From positions 4,490,001-4,554,000 of the forward strand of contig OZ014420.1 of NCBI GenBank assembly GCA_963965975.1: a DNA stretch of 64,000 nucleotides. The letters run 5' to 3'. Positions 37,401-49,120 of this stretch are shown here, piece after piece. The notes below the pieces were generated by a model, which searched no databases, was not told the origin of the DNA, and was given only the letters and a program-made list of their open reading frames with translations. Origin of the DNA: Xestospongia bergquistia. Its lineage: Eukaryota > Porifera > Demospongiae > Haplosclerida > Petrosiidae. The position numbers were made by a program, and so were the translations under genes. Each line of letters opens with the position of its first letter. Positions within the stretch are counted from its first letter, which is position 1.

Positions 37401-39430
37401 GAACAGTTTCGACATTACTAAATCCTCGTCGACATGATTATCACAAAGGTGGATTTAAGGAATGGCCATTTATGACAGTGATGTCTTGGGGTGAATCTCC
37501 ACATGGACAATGGGTATTTACTGTATCTACTGATGGTGGTACAAGTGGTAGTCTACATGATTTGACACTCATTCTATATGGTGTTGAATCTGAGCCTGAG
37601 TCTGTTAAGAACATTCCGAAAACCTGCTCATCTGAGTGTAAAGGTGGCTGTTCAAAAATGGGACCTCAATATTGTGACGTTTGCAAACACTTTAAAGTAC
37701 AAGCCACTTCACAGTGTGTGAGTACTTGCCCTTCACAGACATTCCCAAATAGTTATAAGATATGTCAAACTTGTTCTAAACATTGTGCTAATTGCACAAA
37801 CCCTACAAAATGTGACCAATGTATACCAGGATTTTACAAGTTACCATCTGGTCTGTGTGATATAGAATGTACCAAGTCAAGTTATTACTTCAATGGTACA
37901 TGTTTGCCTTGTCATTCATCTTGTAAATTGTGTAATGGACCAACATCTTCAAATTGTACCCAATGTCACAATGATCATCGTTATTACTTATCAAATGGTC
38001 AATGTATCTTTAAAACTAACTGTCAAACTGGTCAGTATTTTGACTCTCGTGTATTAGAATGTAGGAAATGTCATGAAACGTGTGCAAAATGTAAAGGACA
38101 TGACAAAACAGACTGTATTTCTTGTACCTCTGATCGTCGATTAAAAGGAGGGAAGTGTGTCAATATTGATCAAATTTGTCAAAATGGAGAGTATTTTAGT
38201 AAGGACACAAATTCGTGTGCTCTATGTTCTCCAGAATGTACACAGTGTGATAATGAACTTAATTGTTTACAGTGTAATGTTGGGTCTTTTCTTTATTCAA
38301 AACACGTTGGACACTCTCTTATGAACAAAACATTTTGTGTCCACTCTTGTCCAAATGGTTACTATGGAAATGAAATATCTCATATTTGTACAAAATGCTC
38401 ATCAGTTTGTGCTACATGTACTGACTTTAACTTTTGTACATCATGTGTACAAACTGGAGTACATTCTGATAATGGAGTATGTCCTCAACCTTGTGCTTCT
38501 CATCAGTTCTATAATTCACTAACCAAAGGTTGTGAGTCATGTCCTGTTAATTGTACTAGTTGTATCAATTCAACTGTCTGCACTTCCTGTTCTCAGAATT
38601 ACTTTCTTGATATGTTTGGACAATGTTTACCTCAATGCCAAAATAATTCTGTACAAAACCCAGTTACTGGACAATGTGAGACGACTACATGTCATGAAAC
38701 ATGTTTAACCTGTGTGGGACCTAAATTTAATCAGTGCTTGAGTTGTCGTCTACCACAACTTATGTATCACAACACTTGTCTGGATTCTTGTCCTGAGGGA
38801 CATTATTCAACTGATCGTCGTTACTGTGTTCAGTGTCATCCTTCTTGTGAAACATGTGAAGGACAAACAGAAGGAGAATGTCAAAGTTGTAGAAATGGTC
38901 TATTTCTGGATCATAATCACTGTCTCTCCTCTTGTCGCAGTGGTTCCTTTGCAAGTGAGCGTGGAATGTGTGTGCCTTGTTCAAAAGGATGTATATTGTG
39001 CAATAACTCCTCTTTCTGTATTAAATGCAGGGAAGGGTTAATTTTGTCTACCACATCTCAGACGTGTAAACTCAAGTGTCCAGATAATTATCATGACATT
39101 GATGATGTCTGTAAACCTGATTTGACAAGCTTTTTATTGCGTTCTCTTCCGACTACTACTTCGTTAGCTAGCCCAATCTTTAATAATAGCACGATAATTA
39201 CTTCTATTAATGCATGGACAGTCTACATAGCCCTTTTCTCCTGTCTCATTATAATAGGACTAGTTTCTATTCTAATCATCTTTCTTTGGAAGCGAAATAA
39301 TATCGTTAGAGTATTGAAGAAACCAAGAAATCAATATGTTGTGTTATATACACATCCTGAGGAATTGGAATTGAATGAATTTAAGCTCAACAGTGATAGT
39401 GAAACTGAAATATATACACGTTCTAAATGA
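34401..39430 (+). CDS. Furin-like proprotein convertase, copy B (10 Cys-rich repeats)
   Basis: Full-length sister of copy A with the same signal peptide, prodomain cleavage site KRVKR-D and catalytic set ([34 protein letters not shown]). The single large last exon (from 37244) holds the end of the P domain, ten furin-type Cys-rich repeats ([81 protein letters not shown]), a Ser/Thr linker, a membrane helix ([20 protein letters not shown]) and a cytosolic tail with [11 protein letters not shown] and acidic LNSDSETE, similar in kind to furin's SDSEEDE sorting cluster. Ten repeats plus a membrane anchor recall the insect furin 2 and PC5/6B layout. Homology with copy A begins about 7 bp before the ATG, so the two have unrelated promoters. 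Confidence 0.93.
34741..35263. other. Extra DNA in intron 1 of convertase B, including a decoy exon start
   Basis: Compared with intron 1 of copy A, about 520 bp are present only in copy B. Inside, 35048-35098 (ATTTTAATATAATTATC, AAAGCATCGA, ATAATAAAGATATGAAT) repeats the junction of intron 3 and the exon that encodes HRDNKDMN at 35688-35746. It is therefore a stray copy of a downstream splice acceptor and exon start. The rest is AT-rich and unassigned. Confidence 0.75.
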
Positions 39431-39730
39431 TATGTATGTAATATATGTACAAAATAATCAAATAATTTCTATAAGACAATCAAATAATTTTTGTTATAAT
39501 AAATACAACGATATTTATCATGATGCCTACAATAGTCTGTAGCCACACGTGTCATGGAATGCACTAATTCATTGCACACTTGATGTGATGGCTCGTTAGA
39601 CGTGTTATTATTACCAGATCAGAAATAATATTATTAACACATGGCACTTTGGGCGTGGTCTCCGCACCCAGGTGACCTCGCCCGTTAATTTTGCAGGAGC
39701 TAAGTGCTAGCAAGTATTGTAGTCGTGACA

Positions 39731-41963
39731 ATGTCAAAGCAAGACGGTACTCATCATCCTAGTGGCGCTAGGTTCCAGTCAGGTAATCGCGTTTATAAGG
39801 TGGTCATGTTAGGCCAAGGTGGCGTAGGGAAATCAGGTTAGTAGAGTGTAGTTAGAAACGGTATAATATATTTTTATATTATACTAAATGAATGCTATGG
39901 TTTACTACTTTGATGTCTTGTATCAAACAAGACTACACTGTGTTCTCACCTGAGAATTATAATTTTTTACAAATATTTTGATCAATCAAGTGTCATGAAT
40001 ATAGTTGAAACTAGGTTGAAAGAAGCAGTACACTTTCTGTTTTGTATAGATTAAATTAATGAGCTGTGACCAAATATAGTTTTTAAGTATGGAATTCCAT
40101 GTTATCAAAGTCTATTTATCTAATAATACTTTTTATAGAGAGGTTAGCACTTAGAGGATACATTAATATTGTTAGTTGAAGGGTTTATACTTTCTACACC
40201 AAAGTGAAACAATCACTATCAAATACTAGAAAACACTACTAACATATAAACTCCTTATATTTGAAACCAGAAGCCTATATAATCATTATTTTCCTCCGTA
40301 GCACTAACATTACAGTTTGTTATGCATACATTCCAAGAAGATCATGACCCAACTATTGGTAAGTTCAATCTAGTCATATATGATAAACTACCAAATGATG
40401 ACCTTGCATTATTATTAACTGGATAATTAATATTATAGCTAAAGATTTATCTTGTTCTCTTAACTTCACATGTACCTAGCTTGTCAAATAGAATACTAAA
40501 ATAATTTAATGACCCCACACTAGTACTTGTGTGACTTTATTATGTAATATATATGGACCTTTACTTTATGTGTGGGATTTAAAACATCATTAATTAAGGC
40601 AAAATGAGCTGATCAGTGTACATTTAGCTGTTTGTCTACATGAATATGACGTGATCAGTGACTATACACTAATAATATATTGTTTCTTTAGTTGTGTTGT
40701 GTAAATTTCTTAATTTACGCAAAACAACAATAAGTTGTTAACATTATCTTCCTTGTATTGTTATGACACTGCAGAGGATGCATATCAGATTCAAACTCAA
40801 ATCAACAAAGAAACATGTATTTTAGATGTACTGGACACTGCAGGACAGGTATGGAAGTAAGTACTTGAGGTATAGTGACTGAATCAAACAAAACGGAGCT
40901 CTTCATTTAAAAACTAGATCTAAGATAGTTTTAGGTCTAAGCCCTATCCACTTTCAGTATGGGTTATACACTGAGGTAAAGGTTTCTATTAAAGTTTTCA
41001 AACTAGCACCAAGTATGCAAGGTTTAATAATTGCTGTAGAAACCATACCAAGGAGCATAACTGACTTCTACCATATAACACACTCACACACATAGTAATA
41101 AGTGTTCCTGGATGTTTATAACTGGAACACTTATAAAATCTCCTAGGTTATTTATCAAGATTTGATATGGTAGTTATGTAAACCTAAAATCAAGTTATTT
41201 CATTTGTCAGTTTACTACAAATATCTAGTATTATCATAAATTCTCTAAAATCATAATCATTTTTATTGTATTTTGTTTTGCTTACACATTTTGATAAAGA
41301 CATCAGTAGCTCAATAATGACAAATAAGGAAGTTATAACAGGTAGTCAGCACATCTGAGGGCTGACTCATGAGACAGTATGTATATTGGATGATTTAGCA
41401 AATTGTTACCAATTCTTTTGTATAGTGGGTTGATTTGGTGAATTGTTTTCAAAATGATATTTGGTGGGTTAAAATATGGCAATTTATTAAAATCTACATT
41501 TTGGAAATATTTTTAGAATTTTAGAGAATTTATGTTAACACTATTATTATTATTCCCCCTTTATGAAAATAACAATCACCTCTTTGCTATGTTTTCGTTG
41601 TTGATAAATGCTTCAACGTTGTTATTGTAGGATGAGTTTACAGCAATGAGGGAACAATACATGAGAGGAGGTGAAGGATTCCTACTTGTCTATTCTGTCA
41701 TTGATAGAAGAAGTTTTTTGGAAATGCGAAGATATAGAGACACAGTTAACAGAGTTAGGAATTATGACAAAGTTCCTATTGTTTTAGTTGGAAACAAGTG
41801 TGACTTAGAGAGCAGAAGACAGGTATGTAATGTAGAACAGTGATACTGTGATGTCTCAGGTAATTTAATAGTCTAATTAGTCTTGCTATGGTTATTCTGA
41901 GACTTCCAAACTTTAATGTTTTGCATTTTTGAAGACAGGGTGACTAGAATCTGATTACACAGT

Positions 41964-41994
<31 letters not shown>

Positions 41995-42385
41995 GCGCAC
42001 ACACTTGCCAAATAATTTTTACACTAGATGAGTTCACAAGTTGACATTGTCTTGTTTCTGATAATTTTAAAGGACATTTTAATAAAAATATTTTCTTAGT
42101 TTCACTGCTTGCTATGTTGGTCTTTTCTTACATGTGTAGGTTAGCACTGAAGAAGGCAAGGCATTAGCAGAGGACTTCAATTGTCCATTTTTTGAAAGTT
42201 CTGCAGCTCTCAGACTAAATGTAGATGAAATCTTTCATGAAATTGTGATTTGTATTCGAAAGAAAGAAGGAGCAGACTATCATGCAACATTGAAGGGAAA
42301 TACATCATCAGGTAAAGCTAGAGACATTAATGGCAGTAACAGCAGTGGACTGTTGTGTTGTATGAAACCATCCACAAAATCATGA
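39731..42385 (+). CDS. RIT1: RIT-type Ras-family small GTPase
   Basis: Ras-superfamily GTPase of the RIT/Ric branch. G1 is GQGGVGKS; the switch I region is the RIT signature HDPTIEDAY; G3 is DTAGQDEFTAM with [16 protein letters not shown]4 is NKCD; G5 is SSA. RIT-like strings include [22 protein letters not shown] and CPFFESSA. Exons begin at 39731, about 40302, 40775, 41630 and 42140. The C-terminus reads [12 protein letters not shown] and has no CAAX box, as in RIT proteins; but human RIT tails are long and basic, while this one is short with a Cys pair that could be acylated (inference). The ATG lies 300 bp after the convertase B stop, with an E-box at 39546-39551 in the gap. Confidence 0.9.
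41964..42004. repeat. (CA)n/(CG)n alternating microsatellite
   Basis: About 40 bp of strict purine-pyrimidine alternation: CA repeats, then GTGCGCGCGC, then CACACA. It lies in a RIT intron. Such sequence can adopt Z-DNA. Confidence 0.95.
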
Positions 42386-42620
42386 CCAAATTTGTACATT
42401 ATAATATTTTTGGGTCCCCTTTTATTGGTACTCATATTTTTTTATAAATGATTTTTCTGTTATATTATTTTTGATTGTCTAGTAATAATTCATTCACTTT
42501 TTTATTACATGAATATAGTGTGCAACAATGTGTACAAAAGAAACACACATTGAAAGTATGCAATAATAATCTTTACAAATACAATTACTTGACAAAGAAA
42601 GAAACAACCACTGTTATAGT

Positions 42621-44245
42621 CTATAGCCTATTTAAAAGCTTATCAATAGCAGCATTAATATCACCATTTGATTCTATTAGCGCTACAAGAGAGAAACATA
42701 AGCTCAGTAGAGGTTATAAAAACACATACAATAAATGTATATATAATATAATTGAGTAGACTGACCTTGTAAGTTGGCAGCTCTCTCTAGAAATCCCATA
42801 CCTTCTAGTGTTTGAAGTTGTATTTGGTAACGCTGCTCTGGTGTCTGATTTCTAGAGGAAGATGATTGAGCTGACAACATTTGCTGCATAGCTTGTTGTA
42901 GTTGAGCAATATTGTTGGGTTGTCCTCCTCCTCCTTCAGTGTTACTAGTTCCAGCACCTCTGTGTATAAGTTAAATTTCAAACACAAATATCATCCCATT
43001 TCTTACCCAGTTAATAGATTAGCAGCTCCAGGAGAAGAATTCATCATCTGTGAATATCCTTCCATCATACGCATCATACCCTGCATTGCTTCAGGATTTG
43101 ACATTAATTCTAACATCTGAGGGTTATTAGCCTAAAATCAAAATAAACCAAAGGAAGTGATGGAAGAAACAATACCACCATAAACTCACTAGCTGGGCTG
43201 ATTGCTGCATCTGTTAAAAAATAATAAAAAGAAGTCAAATGATACATTTGCTAGTACTTACTAATTGTGTCATATCTGGATTGCCAGGGAGAGCTCCAGG
43301 CATTGATTGCATTATTTGTTGCATCATTTGAGGATTTTGCATCATTTGTAACATCATCTGACGCATTTGAGGGTTCTGCATAACTCGTTGGTACATTTCC
43401 CAATGAGCAGGATTTTGTAATAACCCAGGGCCAGTCGCACCACCCTATATATTAATAATTAAAACAATACACAATTAGCAGGACAAACTTGTTGCCCAAG
43501 TCCAGCTCCTAATTGCGTCATCTGAGCTAATAATTCAGGGTTACTTTGAAATGATTGCATCATTTGAGACATCATAGAACCAAAATCAGACTGTCCTCCT
43601 CCTCCTCCTCCTCCTCCACTGTTATTACTACTCTCGCTACCACTAGATTGAGTACCTCTATTAGCACCACCAGTAGAACTGTTTATAGGAAATTATTGAT
43701 ATGTACAACTAGATAGACCCATACTTTTGACCTCCAGAAGATGGCTGCCAAGGATTAGGAAGAGGAGCAGTGTTTGTTGTGCCTTGTGGAGCAGATGGTC
43801 CTGGTTCTGGTGTGTCTATACAATGATAATACTAATTGTAATGTACCTCATAATATTCTAGACTTACTCTGTTGACCAGAGAAAAGAGCAGCAAATGGAT
43901 TGCTTTGTATCTGCTGTTGAAGCTAAACAAAAAACAAACAGTATAGATAGTTTGTAGTTGGGTATGTAAGAATGTTAGTCAATTAACAAGGTAGAGTGTA
44001 CAAAACTGTAGACTATATAATTATATTTTATATCACAATTAATAACATGATGAAACTGTAATTTACATTCAATTTCATCATGTTACATTATGATTCATTA
44101 TGTAACACTTACAGACTCTTGTGCCGCATCCATCATTGGTTCCTGGATTTCAGAATACATCCTTGCCAAAGCATTAAATCCTCCTGGTAGACTCTACAGT
44201 GACATATACATATACATACATACATTACATACATACATACATACA

Positions 44246-44276
<31 letters not shown>

Positions 44277-44849
44277 CATACATACATACATACATACATA
44301 CATTACATACATATATATATATACACACAGGGTTTCATTTAGGGGGGATGGGGGGAGGGCATTTGCCCCTCCTTGCTAGAGTCTTGCCCCCCTTGGAAAT
44401 TAGGTTAGCCATTTTTTTCAGGGGGTAATTGGATGTAATGAATACAGAGCTGAAATTCAACACAAGGAATATACAGCATAAGATAACCATAGGCTAAACA
44501 CAAGGAGTATGTACAGTTTTTAACCTAAACACCAATGGTCTATGGGTGTTAAATTACTCCTAAATGCCTTATCAGCACCAGTATAACTTGGTCTATAGGT
44601 GTTAAGTGTCTTATCAGCACAGAAATATGGTCATCTTATCATGTCATTTGAAAACCACAAATTGTCTGAAAATGTGCCAGAAGTGATCTCAGAGGGTCTA
44701 AAATTCAGAAATTTTCTGAGGAAATGCCTCCAGACCACCCTAGAGGACGTGCTGTCATGCATAGTCCCTTCACCCCCCTAAATTTTCTCAATGTATTATT
44801 TTGCCCCCCCCCCCCCATTGTCCATTTTTCTAAATGAAACCCTGATATA

Positions 44850-44881
<32 letters not shown>

Positions 44882-46982
44882 TACTAATATTAGCATAGTA
44901 TCACCTCAATATTTGATAGTTGCCTATCTTGTGATCGCATCATCTCTCTCATAGCTGACTGGTTGGATGCCATCTCCATAGCTTGTCTCATCAGATCAGG
45001 ATTATGAAGGATATGAGACAGCTCAGGATTACGCTATTAATAAAAATGACCACATATACTAAATTATCACAATTATTTGGACACCTAATACAATATACAT
45101 ATATTGTATAACAGTTGTCAATTCTTTCTACTAAAGTAACAATATGTATTATCAAAAGTATAGAATAAAGAAAAAACAGAATATAGGACTTCCTGTTTTA
45201 ACTAATGTGATATATATATATATGTGTGTGTAGAAAGTCACATTCTTATTTTACTTCTATCTACTTCACGTATGCTATATTATAAGACTCTGAGGACATC
45301 AAAACACTACAAGTTCTATAGAACATATTGACTCTGTTTTGTAAAGAATACTTTGTATAGCATGCTCCTCCCATTACATCATATAGTTACACGACTTTCC
45401 CTATATATATTTCACATCATTTAATTCTTTTTTCTGTTTAATTGTATTCTGTCATTGTATTAATTAATATCAGCATGTACTCAAAAATGAACTGACATGC
45501 TACATACCTCCATTAACTGTTGTATTTGAGGATTTGAAGTCAACAGAGACTGCAGTGCATCGGGATTAGAGAGAATACCCTAAAATTAACAACCATAATT
45601 ATATATCAATACAAGCAATGAAACAACGGTATAGACTGACCTGCATTAGAGGTGACTCCATAATTTGTCTCATCATTTCGGGATTACTCATTAACTATAT
45701 AATATTAAGGAGAGATATAATAATACTCACAACTAGTGATCACATACCTGTTGCATCTGACTCTGCATGTCACCAGCTAGAGATAAATAATATAACAATT
45801 ATGGCAATGTAATAATAATTAATTGATACAAATAGAATTTTAATTATAGTCTTATTAGAGTACTTTAATGAGAGTTAACAAACTCAATTATCAATCACTC
45901 TCATTGTACAATAAAATAGAGGCAATATAATCTTTTATTAAAGTACTTACACGACATTGGTCCACCCATCATACCAAATGGATTAATAGGAGGTGGTGGT
46001 GCTGGTGGTGCTGGTGCACCACTAGAAGTAGTAGATGTTGCCGGGGAAGATGTCTATTAACAGTAGTAAGTAGAATTATGTAAATAAATATAAAAATATG
46101 TTTTTACACACTAGCATAGTTTATTATCAGTTATGACTAGATTAATTAACATTGGGACCATTACAATGGCATACTATCCTCTTACTAGAGGAATACCGAC
46201 TTTCTACTAAAACATTATATGATAATGTATCTAGCTAACCTGTGGTGAAGATGTAGTACCTGTCCCTCCTCCAGTAGCAGCTGTTGTTGTAGAAGTAGCC
46301 TATATAAAGACTGTAATATAGCTAATATATATTTATTCTACATACTCTTTGAGGTCGCATAACAAGATGGATAGTAAGTCCAGATTTGGTTATATCTATA
46401 GTATAAATGAATACTAAACTGTTATAATTGTATTCAGTTTACTATGAGATTCCAGTGTGTCTTCATCTTTTAAAATTTTGCCAGCAAATATTAAGCATAG
46501 CTCTCCTGTAATACCATCTTGTAGTTTCTCCTTCAAATTATCCTTCAACTACATAAAGAAGTATTAGGATTTTCATGATGTCTTTGTTAAAGATGTTTGT
46601 CATATGGCAATAAAATTTTAAGGAAAACAGAGCCAATTTGTCTTAACAGTGTCTATGATAGTTGACAAGGAACATCATTCTTAAATGTGAAACATTCTAT
46701 TACTATCTAGACACATCATTGTTATAATAAAAGTGGCCAAGTAATCATGAGACATCTGGCTTAGGTCATTTGTTCTTTGCCTTTTTATTCTTTAGAGGGA
46801 CATACTCAAAACGTGTAAACATGTATTAACAAATCTTCTATGTTAAAATAAATGCTGGGGTCACTTTTAGCACTTACTTCTTTTACAGTTTGTGAAGGCT
46901 GTATCTCAATGTCTAGTTTCTGTTTAGTCGACTTGATATTAAGGGTTATCTTTGTATCTGGATGTTCTTCCTTCTCCGCCAT
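42621..46982 (-). CDS. UBQLN1: Ubiquilin (UBL-STI1-UBA proteasome shuttle)
   Basis: Shuttle and chaperone factor that takes ubiquitinated clients to the proteasome. The ATG at 46982 starts [18 protein letters not shown]. The UBL domain runs through [10 protein letters not shown] and [12 protein letters not shown] to [12 protein letters not shown] Thr/Ser/Pro linker ([14 protein letters not shown]) follows, then STI1-type repeats: [98 protein letters not shown] and [18 protein letters not shown]. An eight-glycine run sits near 43600. The UBA domain closes the protein: [18 protein letters not shown], then [20 protein letters not shown]. The intron around 44200-44880 contains a microsatellite and a transposon-like element. 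Confidence 0.95.
44203..44322. repeat. (TACA)n microsatellite
   Basis: Imperfect TACA/ACAT tetranucleotide repeat of about 110 bp, trailing into TATATA, in a ubiquilin intron directly beside the inverted-repeat element at 44328. Confidence 0.95.
44328..44844. mobile_element. Non-autonomous DNA transposon with 15-bp perfect inverted ends, hAT-like
   Basis: The left end CAGGGTTTCATTTAG (44328-44342) is the exact reverse complement of the right end CTAAATGAAACCCTG (44830-44844). Ends starting CAGGG are typical of hAT-superfamily elements. Next to the ends lie mirrored G- and C-runs (GGGGGGATGGGGGG on the left, a 12-C run on the right). The 517-bp interior has no transposase-like frame. Both flanks are TA-rich microsatellites, so the expected 8-bp target duplication cannot be judged. 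It sits in an intron of ubiquilin. Confidence 0.8.
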
Positions 46983-47163
46983 TTTGACTACGTGTTGTCA
47001 CGCCCACTTCAACCCTACCTTCAGCAATTACCCTTAACGCCCACTTTCCAACACGTGCAAACAAACGTGATCTTCCAGGTTGACTGGCGCGGTCAACCAT
47101 GGTCAGCCCCCTACACTGACTGACCACGCCAAACTAGTAGACCAAAAGCTAATAAGCGGTAAA
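46983..47163. promoter_or_regulatory. Divergent promoter, ubiquilin / phosphatase copy 1
   Basis: 181 bp between opposite ATGs, GC-richer than its surroundings. It contains CACGTG (47052-47057), GCGCGGTCA (47087-47095) and TGACCACGCC (47121-47130, reverse GGCGTGGTCA). Promoter role is by position. Confidence 0.55.
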
Positions 47164-48957
47164 ATGCGTACTATTCCAAAGTTGTTTGTTTTTGTGTTAT
47201 CATGTTTATGTCTCTTCTTATTTTGGTGTCATCCTTCTTTCTTTCAACATGTATTATCAGATAGTCCTCATCACAAATCAAATGATCCTTATCTACCCAT
47301 AGTGGTGTCTTATTTTCACAAAAAACTACCTTCAGGAGAGTTTGTAGATGCAAATGATCCATCCTATCGTATTGTTGTTGGCAAAGTTCAAGATTTAACA
47401 AAAACATCTTCAGTTGAGTTAACTGTATCACCAAGTCTTGTTGACAATGGAGATATAGTAACAGTGACCTGGGAGGGTGCTCCTGTGTCTAAGAGACCAT
47501 TTGATTGGATTGCTTTATTTTGTCCACATGATGCAGATGTGAACAGTTATTTAGATTACTGGTTAGTGAAGGAAACATCTACAGCTCATGAAGGATATGG
47601 TGAAATTAACTTTAGAATTTACAATTTGAGGGTGGATTGTGAGTTTCGTTATTACAGTGATGACACACATACTCAACTATTGGCTAGAAGTAATGCTATC
47701 AAATTTAGAGGTGGAGCTAAGACTCCATTACAAGGTCATCTTGCTTTGACTGGCAACTCTAAGCAAATGCGTGTACAATGGACATCAGGTAGTAACTCTA
47801 CACCTGTTGTACTTTATGGAGTGTCCCCTAATGAATTAGATTATAAGGCTACTGGCCATTGGACTACTTATAAAGCTTCAGATATGTGTGGTGAGCCAGC
47901 AAATAATACTGCATACTTTATAGATCCAGGCTATCTTCATGATGTCCTTCTGACTGATTTAAAACCAAACACTTTATATTATTTTCAATATGGTTCTGAT
48001 AATATTTTCAGCAACATTGAAAAGTTCACTTCAGCACTGCCTGTTGGTAGTGACAAGTCTTTCAAGTTTGTTACATATGGTGACATGGGTGTTGGTTTTC
48101 CAGGAGCAGAAGTAACAGCTGAACTGATGAAGCAAGAAATTAATGAAGGGGCTAACTTTGTCATTCATCAGGGTGATCTTTCATATGCTCTAGGTCATGC
48201 CTATATTTGGGAACAATGGATGCACTTAATAGAATACTGTGCAATTCGTATACCATACATGATTGGTATTGGTAATCATGAACAAGATCATATTGAGGTA
48301 AGTAAGAAAGATCCAAGTGGTGATAAGGGAAATGGCTATCATCCTGCTTGGGGTAATTTCAATCATGACTCTGGAGGTGAGTGTGGTGTTCCAGTATTTT
48401 ATCGATTCCACATGCCAGACAATGGAAATAAAATATGGTGGTATAGTTTTGACTATGGTTTGATTCATTTCACTATGATGAGTACTGAACATAACTTTAC
48501 TTATGGCAGCAAACAATACCAATGGCTAGAAAAAGATCTGTCATCTGTTGATCGTCAAGTGACTCCCTGGTTGATTTTAGTTGGCCATCGTCCAATGTAT
48601 ACCAGTGAGAAATATGCTGCAGATCATAGAGTTGCACTTCATATGCAAATAGCCTTTGAGGAATTACTACACAAATATAATGTTGACCTTGCTTTATGGG
48701 GACATTACCATAGCTATGAACGTACTTGTCGTGTTTACAGAAGTAGGTGTACTCCATCAGGTACTATACATATTGTTATCGGTTCTGCTGGTGCTGATAT
48801 AGACTCTGCACCACAATATGATGTTCCATGGTCAGAACATTTAGAAATGAGTTATGGATATGGGCGTGTCAGTGTTGTCAATAGTTCTGCTTTGCTGTGG
48901 GAATTTATACGTAACTTGGACAGAAGTGTATCTGATAGTGTTTGGATCCACAGGTAG
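47164..48957 (+). CDS. Purple acid phosphatase, copy 1 (intronless)
   Basis: Binuclear-metal phosphoesterase of the purple acid phosphatase family, long form of about 600 residues. An uncleaved-looking N-terminal hydrophobic stretch (LFVFVLSCLCLFLFW) suggests a signal anchor. Residues ~75-190 form the extra N-terminal beta domain of long plant-type enzymes (LTVSPSLVDNGDIVTVTW...DWIALFCP); a fibronectin-like domain follows (GHLALTGNSKQMRVQWTSG). The metallophosphatase domain shows all seven metal ligands in context: YGDMG, GDLSYALGHAY, GNHE, VGHRPMY and GHYHSYER. The ATG at 47164 is chosen because it aligns with the copy 2 start; an upstream in-frame ATG (47080) would add 28 residues absent there. 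Unlike every other complete gene here, the coding region has no intron. It is near-identical to copy 2. Confidence 0.92.
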   Translation: MRTIPKLFVFVLSCLCLFLFWCHPSFFQHVLSDSPHHKSNDPYLPIVVSYFHKKLPSGEFVDANDPSYRIVVGKVQDLTKTSSVELTVSPSLVDNGDIVTVTWEGAPVSKRPFDWIALFCPHDADVNSYLDYWLVKETSTAHEGYGEINFRIYNLRVDCEFRYYSDDTHTQLLARSNAIKFRGGAKTPLQGHLALTGNSKQMRVQWTSGSNSTPVVLYGVSPNELDYKATGHWTTYKASDMCGEPANNTAYFIDPGYLHDVLLTDLKPNTLYYFQYGSDNIFSNIEKFTSALPVGSDKSFKFVTYGDMGVGFPGAEVTAELMKQEINEGANFVIHQGDLSYALGHAYIWEQWMHLIEYCAIRIPYMIGIGNHEQDHIEVSKKDPSGDKGNGYHPAWGNFNHDSGGECGVPVFYRFHMPDNGNKIWWYSFDYGLIHFTMMSTEHNFTYGSKQYQWLEKDLSSVDRQVTPWLILVGHRPMYTSEKYAADHRVALHMQIAFEELLHKYNVDLALWGHYHSYERTCRVYRSRCTPSGTIHIVIGSAGADIDSAPQYDVPWSEHLEMSYGYGRVSVVNSSALLWEFIRNLDRSVSDSVWIHR

Positions 48958-49120
48958 GTAATACAATATAGTAGGTATTTAATTTATAATTATAGTAATT
49001 TATGCAATGTGCATGGTTCTTTTTTTTCTTTCATGATCATATAAAGACCTTATGGATCAAGTGATTTTGTTCAAAAAATTACAATTGTTCTAATAATTAT
49101 AAATATATATGTAGTTAATC

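Noticed and set aside
44090-44428. Plus-strand open frame with a Thr/Tyr/Ile/His-rich repeat
   Set aside because: It is translation of the (TACA)n microsatellite and the transposon end in a ubiquilin intron, on the opposite strand from the gene.
47080-47163. N-terminal extension of phosphatase copy 1
   Set aside because: Not present in copy 2, whose ATG aligns with 47164; the extension covers promoter words.
48226-48757. Antisense open frames inside both phosphatase genes
   Set aside because: Mirror-image frames of a strongly conserved coding sequence; they recur in copy 2 because the genes are near identical.
48948-48962. Splice-donor-like CAG|GTAGGTAA at the phosphatase stop codon
   Set aside because: Possible in sequence terms and present in both copies, but the product already has full family length and the next 180 bp are the 3' side of a convergent gene; kept as a stop.
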